Source of the DNA: Allobranchiibius sp. CTAmp26
Lineage (GTDB): Bacteria > Actinomycetota > Actinomycetes > Actinomycetales > Dermatophilaceae
DNA length: 64,000 nt
Direction: 5' to 3'
NCBI RefSeq assembly: GCF_017565405.1
Contig: NZ_JAGEKR010000012.1
Coordinates: 186,001-250,000 of the forward strand
In this document: in pieces, positions 43,309 to 51,534 of the stretch
Position numbering within the stretch: position 1 is the first letter of the stretch
How the letters are laid out: each line of letters opens with the position of its first letter
The notes under the pieces: generated by a model
Seen by the model: only the letters and a program-made list of their open reading frames with translations
Told to the model about the DNA's origin: nothing
Database searches by the model: none
Translations under genes and position numbers: made by a program

Positions 43309-44093
43309 CAGGCCGCCTTCCGTCCCAGCCAGACCGCGGCGCCGATGAGCAGGCCGATGCCGATGGTCCAGGCGAACATGCCTTCGGTGACCGGGCCGAG
43401 GTTGCCGAGGGTGTGACCACCCTGGCTCGGCTCGTTCTTGACGTTCTTCAGGTAGGCGATGACGTCCTTCTTGTCCTGAGGAGACAGGTTGGTGTCGTTG
43501 AAGACCGGCATCGACTGCGGGCCGGTGAGCATCGCCTCGTACATCTGCTTGCCGCTGACGTCCATGAGGTTGGGCGCGTACTTGCCACGGGTGAGAGCGC
43601 CACCGGAACCGGCGAAGTTGTGGCACATGGCGCAGTTGACCCGGAACAGCTCACCACCCTTGGCGATGTTGCCACCGAGGCTCGTGTACTTGCTGGAGGG
43701 GATCGCCGGGCCGGCGCCGAGGGAGGCGACGTACTCCGCGAGCTGCTTGATCTGCGTGGAGGTGAACTGCACGTTGCTGCTGTTGCGCGCGGCCTGCACC
43801 GACGGGTTGGACAGCGGCATCCGGCCGCTGCTCACCTGGAAGTCCACCGCGGCGGCACCCACCCCGACCAGCGACGGGTTGTTCTCGCGACCGTCGGCGT
43901 TGACCCCGTGGCACGTCGCGCAGTTCGCGAGGAACAACGACTTGCCCGACTTGAGATCCGAGCTGGATCCCACGGCGGCACCCGCGCTGCTGGGCGCCAG
44001 GAGGGCGTAGAGGCCACCGGTGATCACCAGGCCGAGGAGAAGCACCAGCACGATCGATGCCGGGTGCCTACGTTGTGCGGCGAGCGAGCTCAC
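43308..44093 (-). CDS. qcrC: Di-haem cytochrome cc subunit of bc1
   Basis: The 261-residue protein has an N-terminal membrane helix, two c-type haem motifs (CATCH near 57 and CAMCH near 155) each in its own cytochrome-c domain, and a C-terminal membrane anchor (MFAWTIGIGLLIGAAVWLG). In actinobacteria this replaces both cytochrome c1 and soluble cytochrome c, wiring bc1 directly to the aa3 oxidase. It lies between ctaE and qcrA with the start GTG at 44093. Confidence 0.96.
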   Translation of the reverse strand: MSSLAAQRRHPASIVLVLLLGLVITGGLYALLAPSSAGAAVGSSSDLKSGKSLFLANCATCHGVNADGRENNPSLVGVGAAAVDFQVSSGRMPLSNPSVQAARNSSNVQFTSTQIKQLAEYVASLGAGPAIPSSKYTSLGGNIAKGGELFRVNCAMCHNFAGSGGALTRGKYAPNLMDVSGKQMYEAMLTGPQSMPVFNDTNLSPQDKKDVIAYLKNVKNEPSQGGHTLGNLGPVTEGMFAWTIGIGLLIGAAVWLGRKAA

Positions 44094-44145
44094 GAGGCGC
44101 AGATCCTGTCGTCGGGGAGGAAGGCGGAACGGGGCGGGAAGGTCA

Positions 44146-44799
44146 TCACTGCAGCAGGTAGATGGTCGCGAACAGGGCGATCCACACCACGTCCACGAAG
44201 TGCCAGTAGTACGAGGTCACGATCGCGCCGGTGGCCTGGTGGTGGGTGTACTTACGGCTGGTGAACGTGCGACCGATGATCAGCAGGAACGCGATCAGGC
44301 CACCGGTGACGTGCAGCCCGTGGAAGCCCGTGGTCAGGTAGAACATCGACCCGTAGGAGTCGGAGTTGAGGCTGATGCCCTCGGCGAACAGGTTGGAGTA
44401 CTCCATCACCTGACCGCTGACGAAGATCGCACCGAAGATGTAGGTCAGTACGTACCACTCGCGCATCCCCCACGACCCGAGCTGCAGCAGCTTGCCGGTG
44501 CGCGAGGGGATGCCGGCCTCGGCCTTGAAGACCCCGAGCTGACACCACACCGAGGAGATCACCAGGACGGCGGTGTTGGCCGCGGCGTAGGGCACGTTGA
44601 GGTGACTCGTGCGATCGGTCCACAGCGGGTGGGCCACCGACCTGATCGTGAAGTACATGGCGAACAGGCCCGCGAAGAACATCAGCTCGCTGGACAGCCA
44701 GACCATGGTGCCGACGGCAGTCAGATTGGGACGCGTGACCGGGCCTTGCCCGGTCGGAATCCCTTGGTCGCTGGAGGTAGCGGTCGTTGTGGTGGCCAC
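44146..44799 (-). CDS. ctaE: Cytochrome c oxidase subunit III
   Basis: The 217-residue five-helix subunit III stabilises the oxidase core. [34 protein letters not shown] and the ending [20 protein letters not shown] are diagnostic. It heads the ctaE-qcrCAB operon, apart from ctaC-ctaD-ctaF on the other strand, as in mycobacteria. A CATAAT box lies 6 nt before the GTG start, so the operon mRNA is probably leaderless. Confidence 0.96.
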   Translation of the reverse strand: MATTTTATSSDQGIPTGQGPVTRPNLTAVGTMVWLSSELMFFAGLFAMYFTIRSVAHPLWTDRTSHLNVPYAAANTAVLVISSVWCQLGVFKAEAGIPSRTGKLLQLGSWGMREWYVLTYIFGAIFVSGQVMEYSNLFAEGISLNSDSYGSMFYLTTGFHGLHVTGGLIAFLLIIGRTFTSRKYTHHQATGAIVTSYYWHFVDVVWIALFATIYLLQ

Positions 44800-44805
44800 C
44801 GGATC

Positions 44806-44811
44806 ATTATG
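44806..44811 (-). promoter_or_regulatory. -10 box of the ctaE-qcrCAB operon
   Basis: CATAAT on the minus strand ends 6 nt before the GTG at 44799. The remaining intergenic sequence up to 45033 shows no other gene. Confidence 0.55.
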
Positions 44812-45033
44812 GCCCTATCCACCGACGAGGGGCGCGGCCGACCCCCGCCGCGGGGCCATGTCGCGGCCGTCCTGCGGGGACTCGCGCGGTCGCGGCGCCC
44901 GGCGTGGCGTGCCGATCGTCGGCCATCCCGCGGACGGCGTTGCGGGGGCTAGGCGTTCGAAGCGGTCAACGACTCGCGTGCTCGGGAGGTTCCGGCAGCG
45001 TCGGTGTCTGTTCGTGCGACGCGACGCGGTGGG

Positions 45034-45039
45034 TAGCAT
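45034..45039 (+). promoter_or_regulatory. -10 box of the pseudo-receiver gene
   Basis: TAGCAT ends 7 nt before the ATG at 45047. Confidence 0.45.
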
Positions 45040-45046
45040 CCTCGGC

Positions 45047-45478
45047 ATGGCCGACACGCCCACAACCCTCAAGGTGCTCCTCTACAGCGACGACATCGCC
45101 ACCCGGGACGCAGTGCGCATCGGAGTCGGCAAACGTCCTGCCAAGGATGTGCAGATCGGCTCCTGGCGCGAGTGCGCGACGGCAACCGCCGTGATCGAGG
45201 CGGCGGACAACGAGGACCTCGACCTGCTGATCCTCGACGGTGAGGCGACCCCGACCGGCGGGATGGGCCTGACCAAGCAGCTGAAGAACGAGATCTTCGA
45301 CTGCCCTCCGATCATCGTGCTGACCGGCCGGCCCTCGGACGGCTGGCTGGCGTCGTGGTCGCAGGCGGACGCCGCGGTGCCGCACCCGATCGACCCGCTG
45401 ATCCTCAGCTCGACGATCGCCGAGGTCGCCCGTCGGCACCGCGATCGCGGGCAACTCGCCGCGCCCACCGGCCGCTAG
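45047..45478 (+). CDS. Receiver-like protein lacking the conserved lysine
   Basis: This 143-residue protein has the response-regulator receiver pattern and nothing else: acidic pair in VLLYSDDIAT, phospho-acceptor Asp in LDLLILDGEA, and the Thr in PIIVLTGRPSD. At the position of the invariant KP the sequence reads VPHPIDP, so the conserved Lys is missing and phospho-signalling is questionable. No histidine kinase is nearby. The gene lies between ctaE and trpD with its own leaderless promoter; its stop overlaps a GTG of trpD (TAGTG), so it probably controls or is co-expressed with trpD. Confidence 0.75.
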   Translation: MADTPTTLKVLLYSDDIATRDAVRIGVGKRPAKDVQIGSWRECATATAVIEAADNEDLDLLILDGEATPTGGMGLTKQLKNEIFDCPPIIVLTGRPSDGWLASWSQADAAVPHPIDPLILSSTIAEVARRHRDRGQLAAPTGR

Positions 45479-45480
45479 TG

Positions 45481-46545
45481 GTGTCCGGCGCGTCCGACCG
45501 CAGCTGGCCGCGTCTGCTGGGCGCGTTGCTGCGCGGCGGTGACCTGTCCGCCGACGACACCTCGTGGGCGATGGACCAGGTGATGTCGGGCCAGGCGTCA
45601 CCTGCCCAGGTCGCCGGGTTCCTGGTCGCGTTGCGGGCCAAGGGGGAGACCGTCGCCGAGGTGCGCGGTCTGGCGGACACGATGCGCCGTTTCGCGGTGC
45701 CCATCAACGTCACCGGACCGACGCTGGACATCGTGGGCACCGGAGGGGACGGTGCCCACACGGTCAACATCTCCACGATGGCGGCCATCGTCAGTGCAGG
45801 CGCGGGTGCCCGGGTCGTCAAACACGGGAACCGGGCCTCGTCGTCCTCCTCCGGCGCGGCCGACGTCCTGGAGGCACTCGGGATAGCGCTCGACCTGCCG
45901 GCGGACCGGATCGGACCCATGGCCGCCGAGGTGGGCATCACCTTCTGTTTCTCCCAGACCTTCCATCCCTCGATGCGCTACGCGGCGGTCCCGCGGCGCG
46001 AGCTGGGGATCCCGACGGCGTTCAACATCCTCGGACCGCTCACCAACCCGGCCCGGCCGCGATACTCCGCCGTGGGTGCGGCCGACGTGCGGGTCGCCGA
46101 CCTGATCGCCGGTGTGTTCGCCGACCGCGGTAGCGCTGCCGCGGTCTTTCGGGGCGATGACGGTCTCGATGAGTTGAGCGTCGCGACCACCTCGAGCGTG
46201 CGGTGGGTGCGCGACGGCGAGATCTCGCTGCATCGCGTCGACCCGGGCCGCTTCGGAATCGCGTCGGCCGACGCGGACGCGCTGCGCGGAGGCGACGCCG
46301 TCCACAACGCCGCGGTGGTACGGGAGGTGCTCGCCGGGTCGACCGGCCCCATCCGCGACGCGGTCGTGCTCAACGCAGGGATCGCCCTGGCTGTGGTGGA
46401 CGAGAGCGGAACGGGGCGATTCGGTGCGCACGCGACGTTCGAGGAGGCGCTGGCCGCAGGCGTCGCGCGCGCAGCCACCTCGATCGACGACGGCGCCGCG
46501 GCCCGGTCGCTGCAGAACTGGGTGGCAGCGACCCGTCGGGGCTGA
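45481..46545 (+). CDS. trpD: Anthranilate phosphoribosyltransferase
   Basis: TrpD joins anthranilate to PRPP in tryptophan synthesis. The 354-residue protein has DIVGTGGDG (PRPP loop), VKHGNRASSSSSGAADVLEALG and FNILGPLTNPARP, all canonical. It is isolated from other trp genes, which is common in actinobacteria. Two GTG codons are possible starts, 45478 (overlapping the previous stop) and 45481; the second is used. Confidence 0.95.
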   Translation: MSGASDRSWPRLLGALLRGGDLSADDTSWAMDQVMSGQASPAQVAGFLVALRAKGETVAEVRGLADTMRRFAVPINVTGPTLDIVGTGGDGAHTVNISTMAAIVSAGAGARVVKHGNRASSSSSGAADVLEALGIALDLPADRIGPMAAEVGITFCFSQTFHPSMRYAAVPRRELGIPTAFNILGPLTNPARPRYSAVGAADVRVADLIAGVFADRGSAAAVFRGDDGLDELSVATTSSVRWVRDGEISLHRVDPGRFGIASADADALRGGDAVHNAAVVREVLAGSTGPIRDAVVLNAGIALAVVDESGTGRFGAHATFEEALAAGVARAATSIDDGAAARSLQNWVAATRRG

Positions 46546-46580
46546 ACCACGCGCGGCCCAGCGGGCCGGTGCGGCCCGGC

Positions 46581-46862
46581 TCAGTCGTCGAGGCCGATGG
46601 AGAACCCGGCCCCGAGATCGCCGCTGGAGTAGGTGCGGAAGGCGATGTGGGTCTGGGACTCGCGCATCCCGGGGATCTTGTTGATCCGGTCGGCGATGAC
46701 GTCGGCGAGGTCCTCGTGCCGTGCGACCCGTACGACGGCGATCAGGTCGACGTCGCCGGTCGTGGAGTAGACCTCACTCACCCCGTCGATCTCGACGACC
46801 GCCTCCGCCACCTCCGGAATGCGCTGTATGTCGGCCTTGATCATGACGATGGCGGAGATCAC
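46581..46862 (-). CDS. Stand-alone RAM-domain (Lrp/AsnC) protein
   Basis: This 93-residue protein is only the ligand-binding RAM domain of Lrp/AsnC regulators (AIVMIKADIQRIPEVAEAV, GVSEVYSTTGDVDLIAVVRV), with no helix-turn-helix. Such proteins bind amino acids and may assemble with full-length Lrp proteins. Its position beside trpD and next to the convergent end is shared with other actinobacteria. The GTG start follows a TAAGCT box by 6 nt. Confidence 0.88.
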   Translation of the reverse strand: MISAIVMIKADIQRIPEVAEAVVEIDGVSEVYSTTGDVDLIAVVRVARHEDLADVIADRINKIPGMRESQTHIAFRTYSSGDLGAGFSIGLDD

Positions 46863-46868
46863 CGGGTC

Positions 46869-46874
46869 AGCTTA
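46869..46874 (-). promoter_or_regulatory. -10 box of the RAM-domain gene
   Basis: TAAGCT on the minus strand ends 6 nt before the GTG at 46862. Confidence 0.45.
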
Positions 46875-46894
46875 GAACTCATGCCGTTGAGAAC

Positions 46895-48622
46895 TCATGC
46901 CATCGCCGAGGACTCGAAACCGGTGTCGACGCGATTCATCAACGGTTCCAGTTGCTCTCGGACTTCGCCGGCCCCGTGCACCGGGCAGCTCCATTGACCC
47001 TCGACCCGGACCATCCGCACCTGGGGGGTCTCCAGCCAGCGCAGGATCTTCTCGGTCTCCTCGGGGTGGGTCGCCGACGCACGGCCGGCGGGTCTGGCCA
47101 CCACCTCGGCGGAGTCGACCAGCGCGTCGATGTAGGGGAGCGGGTCGGCGCCGGGCGGACTGAGCGTGGTGCCGGCGAGCTTGCCGTAGCGCACGCAGAC
47201 GAACTCCCAGCCGCCGATCGCGCCGGGACGTGCGGCCACGACCTCGGGACTGGCAGCAAGGGGCGCCATGCGTTGGGCCCGGTCGGCGGCGCGGACCAGG
47301 GCCAGCATCCGGTCGCGCACCGTGGCCGCCTCCTCGAATCGCTCGCTCTCGCACAGCCGGCGCATCCGCTCGTGCAGGTCGTCGACCAGCGGCCGTGCGT
47401 CGCCGCCGATGGCCTCCGCCACGCGCGCGGCGACCTGCGCGTAGTCCTGGGGGCTCTGCTGGCCCGTGCACGGGGCACCGCACCGTCCCATCTCGGCCAG
47501 CGCGCAGGCCGCGGAGGTGGTGGTCGCAGACAGTCTCTTGGTGCACTGCCGCAGGGGGACCACCTCGTGCACCGCCGCGGCCGCCATCTCCGCCATTGTG
47601 CGGGAGCCGAACGGGCCGGCGTACTCGGCGCCGTCGTCGCGTGTCTCGCGGACCACCGAGAGCCGGGGAAAGGTCTCGACGGTGAGCTTGAGCCACAGCG
47701 CCTTCTCGGGGTGGCGTGATCGACGGTTGAACCGGGGCTTGTGTTCGGCGATCAGCCGCAGCTCCCGCACCTGCGCCTCCAGGACGGTGGCGCACACGAT
47801 CGGGGTGACGCTCGCGGCCAGGCCCACCATCTGGGCCATCCGGGAGCGGTGCTCGCTCGCCGTGAAGTAGCTGCGGACCCGGCGTTGGATGTCGACGGAG
47901 GTGCCGACGTAGAGCACCCGCGACCGGTCGTCCTTGAAGATGTAGACGCCCGGTGCCCGAGGAAGGTCGTCGGCCAGATAGCGCTTGCGCCGCTGCTCGG
48001 GGCGGACCCGGCTGGTGTACGACGCGAGCTCCTCGAGGGTGTGCACCCCGAGGTTGCCGACCCGGCCGAGGAGCGCGTGCAGCACGTCGACGGTGGCCTG
48101 CGCGTCGTGCAGCGCCCGGTGGTCGGGGGTGATGGTGGCTCCGAAGAGCTGGGCGAGGGAACCGAGCTTGCGGTTGGGCACCTCGTCGTTGCTCACCAGC
48201 TGGCGGGCCAGATGCACGGTGTCGAGGACCTGGTGCCCGGGCCAGGGGTGGCCGAGTTCGGCGCAGTTGGCGCGCAGGAACCCGATGTCGAACGGCGCGT
48301 TGTGGGCGACCAGCACACTGCCGGCCGCGAACTCCAGGAAGGCCGGTAGGGCCGCGCCGATGCCCGGTGCGGCGGCGACCATGGAATCGGTGATGCCGGT
48401 CAGCACGGAGATGAACGGCGGGATCGGGCCGCCGGGGTTGACCAGTGTCTGGAACTCACCGAGCACCTCGCCGCCGCGCACCTTCACCGCGCCGATCTCG
48501 GTGATCCTGTTGGACTTCGGGTTGCCACCGGTCGTCTCCAGGTCGACCACCACGAAGGTGACCCCGGAGAGCGGGGTGCCCAGATCGTCGAAGGTCGCCT
48601 GGATGGCGTGTGCGGTCGGCAT
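46895..48622 (-). CDS. DEDDh exonuclease fused to UvrC-like GIY-YIG nuclease
   Basis: The 575-residue protein joins a DnaQ-like 3'-5' exonuclease (VVVDLETTGG, VAHNAPFDIGFL and HRALHDAQAT give the DEDDh acidic residues and His) to a UvrC-type part: GIY-YIG module (PGVYIFKDDRSRVLYVGTS), the EAQVRELRLIAEHKPRFN block, a Cys cluster, and a UVR-like CESERFEEAATVRDRM. The C-terminal endonuclease-V-like and HhH domains of UvrC are missing, as in Cho. Fusions of this kind (Rv2191 in mycobacteria, from memory) are thought to act in DNA repair. The ATG follows a TAGCGT box by 7 nt. Confidence 0.9.
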   Translation of the reverse strand: MPTAHAIQATFDDLGTPLSGVTFVVVDLETTGGNPKSNRITEIGAVKVRGGEVLGEFQTLVNPGGPIPPFISVLTGITDSMVAAAPGIGAALPAFLEFAAGSVLVAHNAPFDIGFLRANCAELGHPWPGHQVLDTVHLARQLVSNDEVPNRKLGSLAQLFGATITPDHRALHDAQATVDVLHALLGRVGNLGVHTLEELASYTSRVRPEQRRKRYLADDLPRAPGVYIFKDDRSRVLYVGTSVDIQRRVRSYFTASEHRSRMAQMVGLAASVTPIVCATVLEAQVRELRLIAEHKPRFNRRSRHPEKALWLKLTVETFPRLSVVRETRDDGAEYAGPFGSRTMAEMAAAAVHEVVPLRQCTKRLSATTTSAACALAEMGRCGAPCTGQQSPQDYAQVAARVAEAIGGDARPLVDDLHERMRRLCESERFEEAATVRDRMLALVRAADRAQRMAPLAASPEVVAARPGAIGGWEFVCVRYGKLAGTTLSPPGADPLPYIDALVDSAEVVARPAGRASATHPEETEKILRWLETPQVRMVRVEGQWSCPVHGAGEVREQLEPLMNRVDTGFESSAMA

Positions 48623-48629
48623 ACGGCGG

Positions 48630-48635
48630 ACGCTA
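48630..48635 (-). promoter_or_regulatory. -10 box of the exonuclease-UvrC gene
   Basis: TAGCGT on the minus strand ends 7 nt before the ATG at 48622 and supports that start over the longer open frame. Confidence 0.5.
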
Positions 48636-48848
48636 GGTGGGTGCACCGACACCCACCCGGCCGCCACGCCGTGACAGTGCACGACACCACATGACGCGGC
48701 ACTGTTGAGCATTGCTCGGCGAGTGTCCGCGGATGCGCGACACCCTCGTGACGCTCCTACGGACTGTCGGCCGCCGCAACCGCCGGCAAGGGGCTGTCGG
48801 ACCCGGCACCTAGCGTCTGGGTACAGGACGACAGGAAGGAGTCCCGAG

Positions 48849-49094
48849 ATGCACATCGACTGTCGAAGCTGCCCGGTCCGAGAGCAGCGCTGCGCGGACT
48901 GCATGGTGACCGTGCTGTTGGAGATGCCCGCACCACGGATGGATGACATCGCCTCCGACCTCGCGCCGGACGACCAGGAGCGCCGGGGGCTGGAGGTGCT
49001 GGTGGCGGCTGGTCTGGTGAGTCCGGCCGAGGCGTACGCGGCGCGGGCCGTGCGTGAGCCGAGCCGTGCTCCTGCCCTGCGGGTGACGGGCTGA
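48849..49094 (+). CDS. Small four-cysteine protein
   Basis: This 81-residue protein starts MHIDCRSCPVREQRCADC: cysteines at 5, 8, 15 and 18 in a CxxC-x6-CxxC pattern that could bind zinc or an iron-sulfur cluster. The rest is helical and Ala/Val-rich (GLEVLVAAGLVSPAEAYAAR). I recall similar short proteins upstream of NlpC/P60 or lipoprotein genes in actinobacteria but know no function. An AAGGAG ribosome site lies 9 nt before the ATG and a TAGCGT hexamer lies farther upstream. Confidence 0.7.
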   Translation: MHIDCRSCPVREQRCADCMVTVLLEMPAPRMDDIASDLAPDDQERRGLEVLVAAGLVSPAEAYAARAVREPSRAPALRVTG

Positions 49095-49101
49095 GCCGAC
49101 C

Positions 49102-49107
49102 TACCCT
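49102..49107 (+). promoter_or_regulatory. -10 box of the lipoprotein gene
   Basis: TACCCT ends 6 nt before the GTG at 49114. Confidence 0.4.
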
Positions 49108-49113
49108 GTCCGG

Positions 49114-49986
49114 GTGCGAGCCACTGGTCGACGGCAGCGCGCCCGGCAGCGCGTCGTACTGACGACCGCGGGGGTCGCGCTCACCGGCGCGCTGCTCAGC
49201 GGGTGCGATCAGCAGGCATCTCCGACGCGCGGCACGTCCACCGACACGACACCGTCCGCCGCGACGCCGTCCGCCCCTGGTGTCCCGTCGGTCCTGCGCG
49301 CAACGGGCCTGCAGGTCACGGGTTCGGTCGGCCGGCCCGAGCTGGCCCGGGTGCTGTCCGAGGCGCAGACGGCGCGGAGCTGGGTGGCTCGCACCTGGCC
49401 GCGGCAGGTCGCTGCCGACGGGACCGTCCGTCTCCAGGTCGCCGCGGACTCCGCGCAGTTCGCCCGATTGCGTGGTGGGGTGCCCGAGAGCGACGAGCTG
49501 GCAGCCAGTACGACCGCCTCCGGCGTCGTCGTGATCGGCCCGACGGTCGTGAGCGGACTCACGGCGCAGGGCCAGCGGGTCGTCCTCGCCCACGAACTCA
49601 CCCACGTCGTGCTGCACCAGACGGCGCGCGCCGGTCTGTCGCGATGGGTGGTCGAGGGGTCCGCCGAGTACACGGCCTACCGCTGGACGGGGCTGTCGCT
49701 GGCGGCTGCCTGCCCCACCCTCGCGAACGACGTGCGCGCCGGGCGCGTTCCGACCGGGCCGCCGGCCGACACGTCGTTCTCCGGCGGTCAGCAGCAACGT
49801 GCCTACCAGCAAGCGCACGGATACATGAGTTTCCTGGTCTCCCGGTACGGCTTGAGCGCGTGGCAGCGGTTCGTCCTGCAGGCCTCCGCCGGACGGGCCG
49901 GCGCGTTCGCGGACAGCTTCGGCGGAGCAACGCCGGCCGGTCTTCGCTCGGCGTACGCCGCGTTCCTGCGCCACTCGTTGCTGTGA
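49114..49986 (+). CDS. Lipoprotein with an HExxH zinc-protease motif
   Basis: The 290-residue protein has a basic N-terminus, a signal helix and lipobox LLSGC at about 27-31, then a Ser/Thr/Pro linker. The mature domain has LAHELTHVVLHQ (HExxH) and, 20-odd residues later, WVVEGSAEYTAY, whose Glu would be the third zinc ligand of a gluzincin (peptidase-MA-like) fold. It is therefore probably an extracytoplasmic zinc peptidase; the substrate is unknown. The GTG start is set by the leaderless -10 box. Confidence 0.8.
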   Translation: MRATGRRQRARQRVVLTTAGVALTGALLSGCDQQASPTRGTSTDTTPSAATPSAPGVPSVLRATGLQVTGSVGRPELARVLSEAQTARSWVARTWPRQVAADGTVRLQVAADSAQFARLRGGVPESDELAASTTASGVVVIGPTVVSGLTAQGQRVVLAHELTHVVLHQTARAGLSRWVVEGSAEYTAYRWTGLSLAAACPTLANDVRAGRVPTGPPADTSFSGGQQQRAYQQAHGYMSFLVSRYGLSAWQRFVLQASAGRAGAFADSFGGATPAGLRSAYAAFLRHSLL

Positions 49987-50052
49987 CAGGCGGCGACGCA
50001 GGGCTGTCGTCCCGACCGTCGAGGGCCGACGAGAGCGCTCACCACCGGCCGT

Positions 50053-50058
50053 TACTGT
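50053..50058 (+). promoter_or_regulatory. -10 box of the SRPBCC operon
   Basis: TACTGT ends 7 nt before the ATG at 50066, probably the promoter for the following coupled genes. Confidence 0.45.
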
Positions 50059-50065
50059 CTGCGCT

Positions 50066-50509
50066 ATGTCGGAGAGCACCTCGTCGTCCATGACCATCAC
50101 CGCCGACCCGGCAGTGGTGCTCGACGTGATCGCCGACTTCGACGACTACCACCAGTGGGCCGAGAACGTCACGCGCGCACAGGTGCTCACCCAGGACTCC
50201 GACGGGTGGGCGCGCACGGTGCGGTTCGAGCTGGACGCGGGGGTGCTGCGCGACACCTACGTGCTGGCCTACGACTGGGACATCCTCGAGGACGGCACCG
50301 GCACCGTGAGCTGGGAACTGGTCGAGTCCACCGTGATCCGCGCGCTGGACGGCAGCTACCAGCTGCAGCCGGCGGGCGACCGCACCCAGGTGACCTACCA
50401 GCTGTGCGTCGACGTGAACATCCCGGTGGTCGCCGTGCTGCGCCGCAAGGCGGAGAAGAGCATCATCGATCAGGCGCTGCGCGGGCTGAAGCAGCGCTGC
50501 GAGAGCTGA
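50066..50509 (+). CDS. SRPBCC (START-like) family protein
   Basis: This 147-residue protein matches the polyketide-cyclase/dehydrase SRPBCC family: an N-terminal ITADPAVVLDVIADFDDYHQWAENV and a beta-rich grip (YDWDILEDGTGTVSWELV) closing with a long helix. The fold encloses a hydrophobic cavity for lipids or aromatic ligands. Mycobacteria have a homologue in the same context (Rv2185c, from memory). The stop overlaps the ATG of the ATPase-like gene (TGATG), pointing to joint function. Confidence 0.88.
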   Translation: MSESTSSSMTITADPAVVLDVIADFDDYHQWAENVTRAQVLTQDSDGWARTVRFELDAGVLRDTYVLAYDWDILEDGTGTVSWELVESTVIRALDGSYQLQPAGDRTQVTYQLCVDVNIPVVAVLRRKAEKSIIDQALRGLKQRCES

Positions 50510-51534
50510 TGGGCGCGCAGTGCGTCCTTGTCGCGGGTCCCGGAGGCACGGGGTGCTCGACGTACGCCGCGGCTCTCGCTCGCGCGTACGCCGACCGGGG
50601 CCGTTCCGTGCTGCTGCTCGGCACCGATCCGTACGACGACGCGACGAGCCTGACCGATGCCCCGGCGGATGGGCTGCTGCGGACCGCCACTTCGCCGGAC
50701 GACGCCGGCGACGCGGATCGCGCGATGGCTCCGCTGCTCGACATGGTCGGCCTGGACACGCGACTCTCGCAGGAGGTCGCCCGCCTGGCCGAGGCCGCAA
50801 CGGTGCGCCTGCTCTGGACGATCGGCGCCGAACGGCCACCGGGGGAGGTCGTCGTCGTCGACGCGGGTGCTCGTGCCGTGGATCTGGTCCGCCTCGCGGG
50901 TGCGGTGCCGTGGATCCTCCAGCGGCTCGCTCCGGCACAGCGCGGGTGGCTCGCGACGTCGCGTCCGCTGCTGGCCGCGGCCCTGGGATCGCGGTGGCCG
51001 GGTGAGCAGGTGACCGACCAGGTGCGTGTCGGACTCGCGCGGGCCGCCGCGGCGCGCGAGGTGCTCATCGGGGCGGGCAGCACCGCCGTCGTACTCGCCG
51101 GGTCGGCGCCCCAGGCGAAGGTGCGCCGTGTGGTGGCCGGGGTCGCCTTGGGCGGAGCGCCGGTGACCGCGGTCATCGGCGGACCGCGCAGCGCGCCGCA
51201 CGATCCACCTCGCTGGCGCTCCGGCCGCAGCCCGTCCGACCAGCTGACCGCGTTGGAGGACGAGGCCCGCACGGGTCGGATCGCGGGTGTGTCATGGGAG
51301 CACGACGGTGCGGACTACCTCTGGCGAATGCCCTTGCCAGTGATTCGGTTTCGTGAACTGAGCCTCTCGATGGTGCAGGACGATCTCGTGCTGGAGAGTC
51401 TGGGCCACCGCAGTGTCGTCACCATGCCGACGGCGTTGCGCCGGTGCCGCCCGGTGGACGCGCGGCTGCGGGATGCGGTGCTGACCGTGCGCTTCTCGCC
51501 CGTGCGGCAGGATGAGCCCCGTGACCAGGGATGA
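50509..51534 (+). CDS. ArsA-like ATPase with an atypical P-loop
   Basis: This 341-residue protein has the ArsA/MinD-type layout: N-terminal VLVAGPGGTGCSTYAAALARAYADRGRSVLLLGTDP, and the late domain WEHDGADYLWRMPLPVIRFRELSL typical of ArsA-like proteins. The P-loop reads GPGGTGCST where ArsA has GKGGVGKTT; the lysine just before the Ser/Thr is Cys and the signature Lys is Pro. Nucleotide hydrolysis is therefore doubtful. It resembles the actinobacterial Rv2184c group, in which the motif may also deviate. It is coupled to the SRPBCC gene on one side and overlaps the Cys-rich gene on the other. Confidence 0.75.
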   Translation: MGAQCVLVAGPGGTGCSTYAAALARAYADRGRSVLLLGTDPYDDATSLTDAPADGLLRTATSPDDAGDADRAMAPLLDMVGLDTRLSQEVARLAEAATVRLLWTIGAERPPGEVVVVDAGARAVDLVRLAGAVPWILQRLAPAQRGWLATSRPLLAAALGSRWPGEQVTDQVRVGLARAAAAREVLIGAGSTAVVLAGSAPQAKVRRVVAGVALGGAPVTAVIGGPRSAPHDPPRWRSGRSPSDQLTALEDEARTGRIAGVSWEHDGADYLWRMPLPVIRFRELSLSMVQDDLVLESLGHRSVVTMPTALRRCRPVDARLRDAVLTVRFSPVRQDEPRDQG

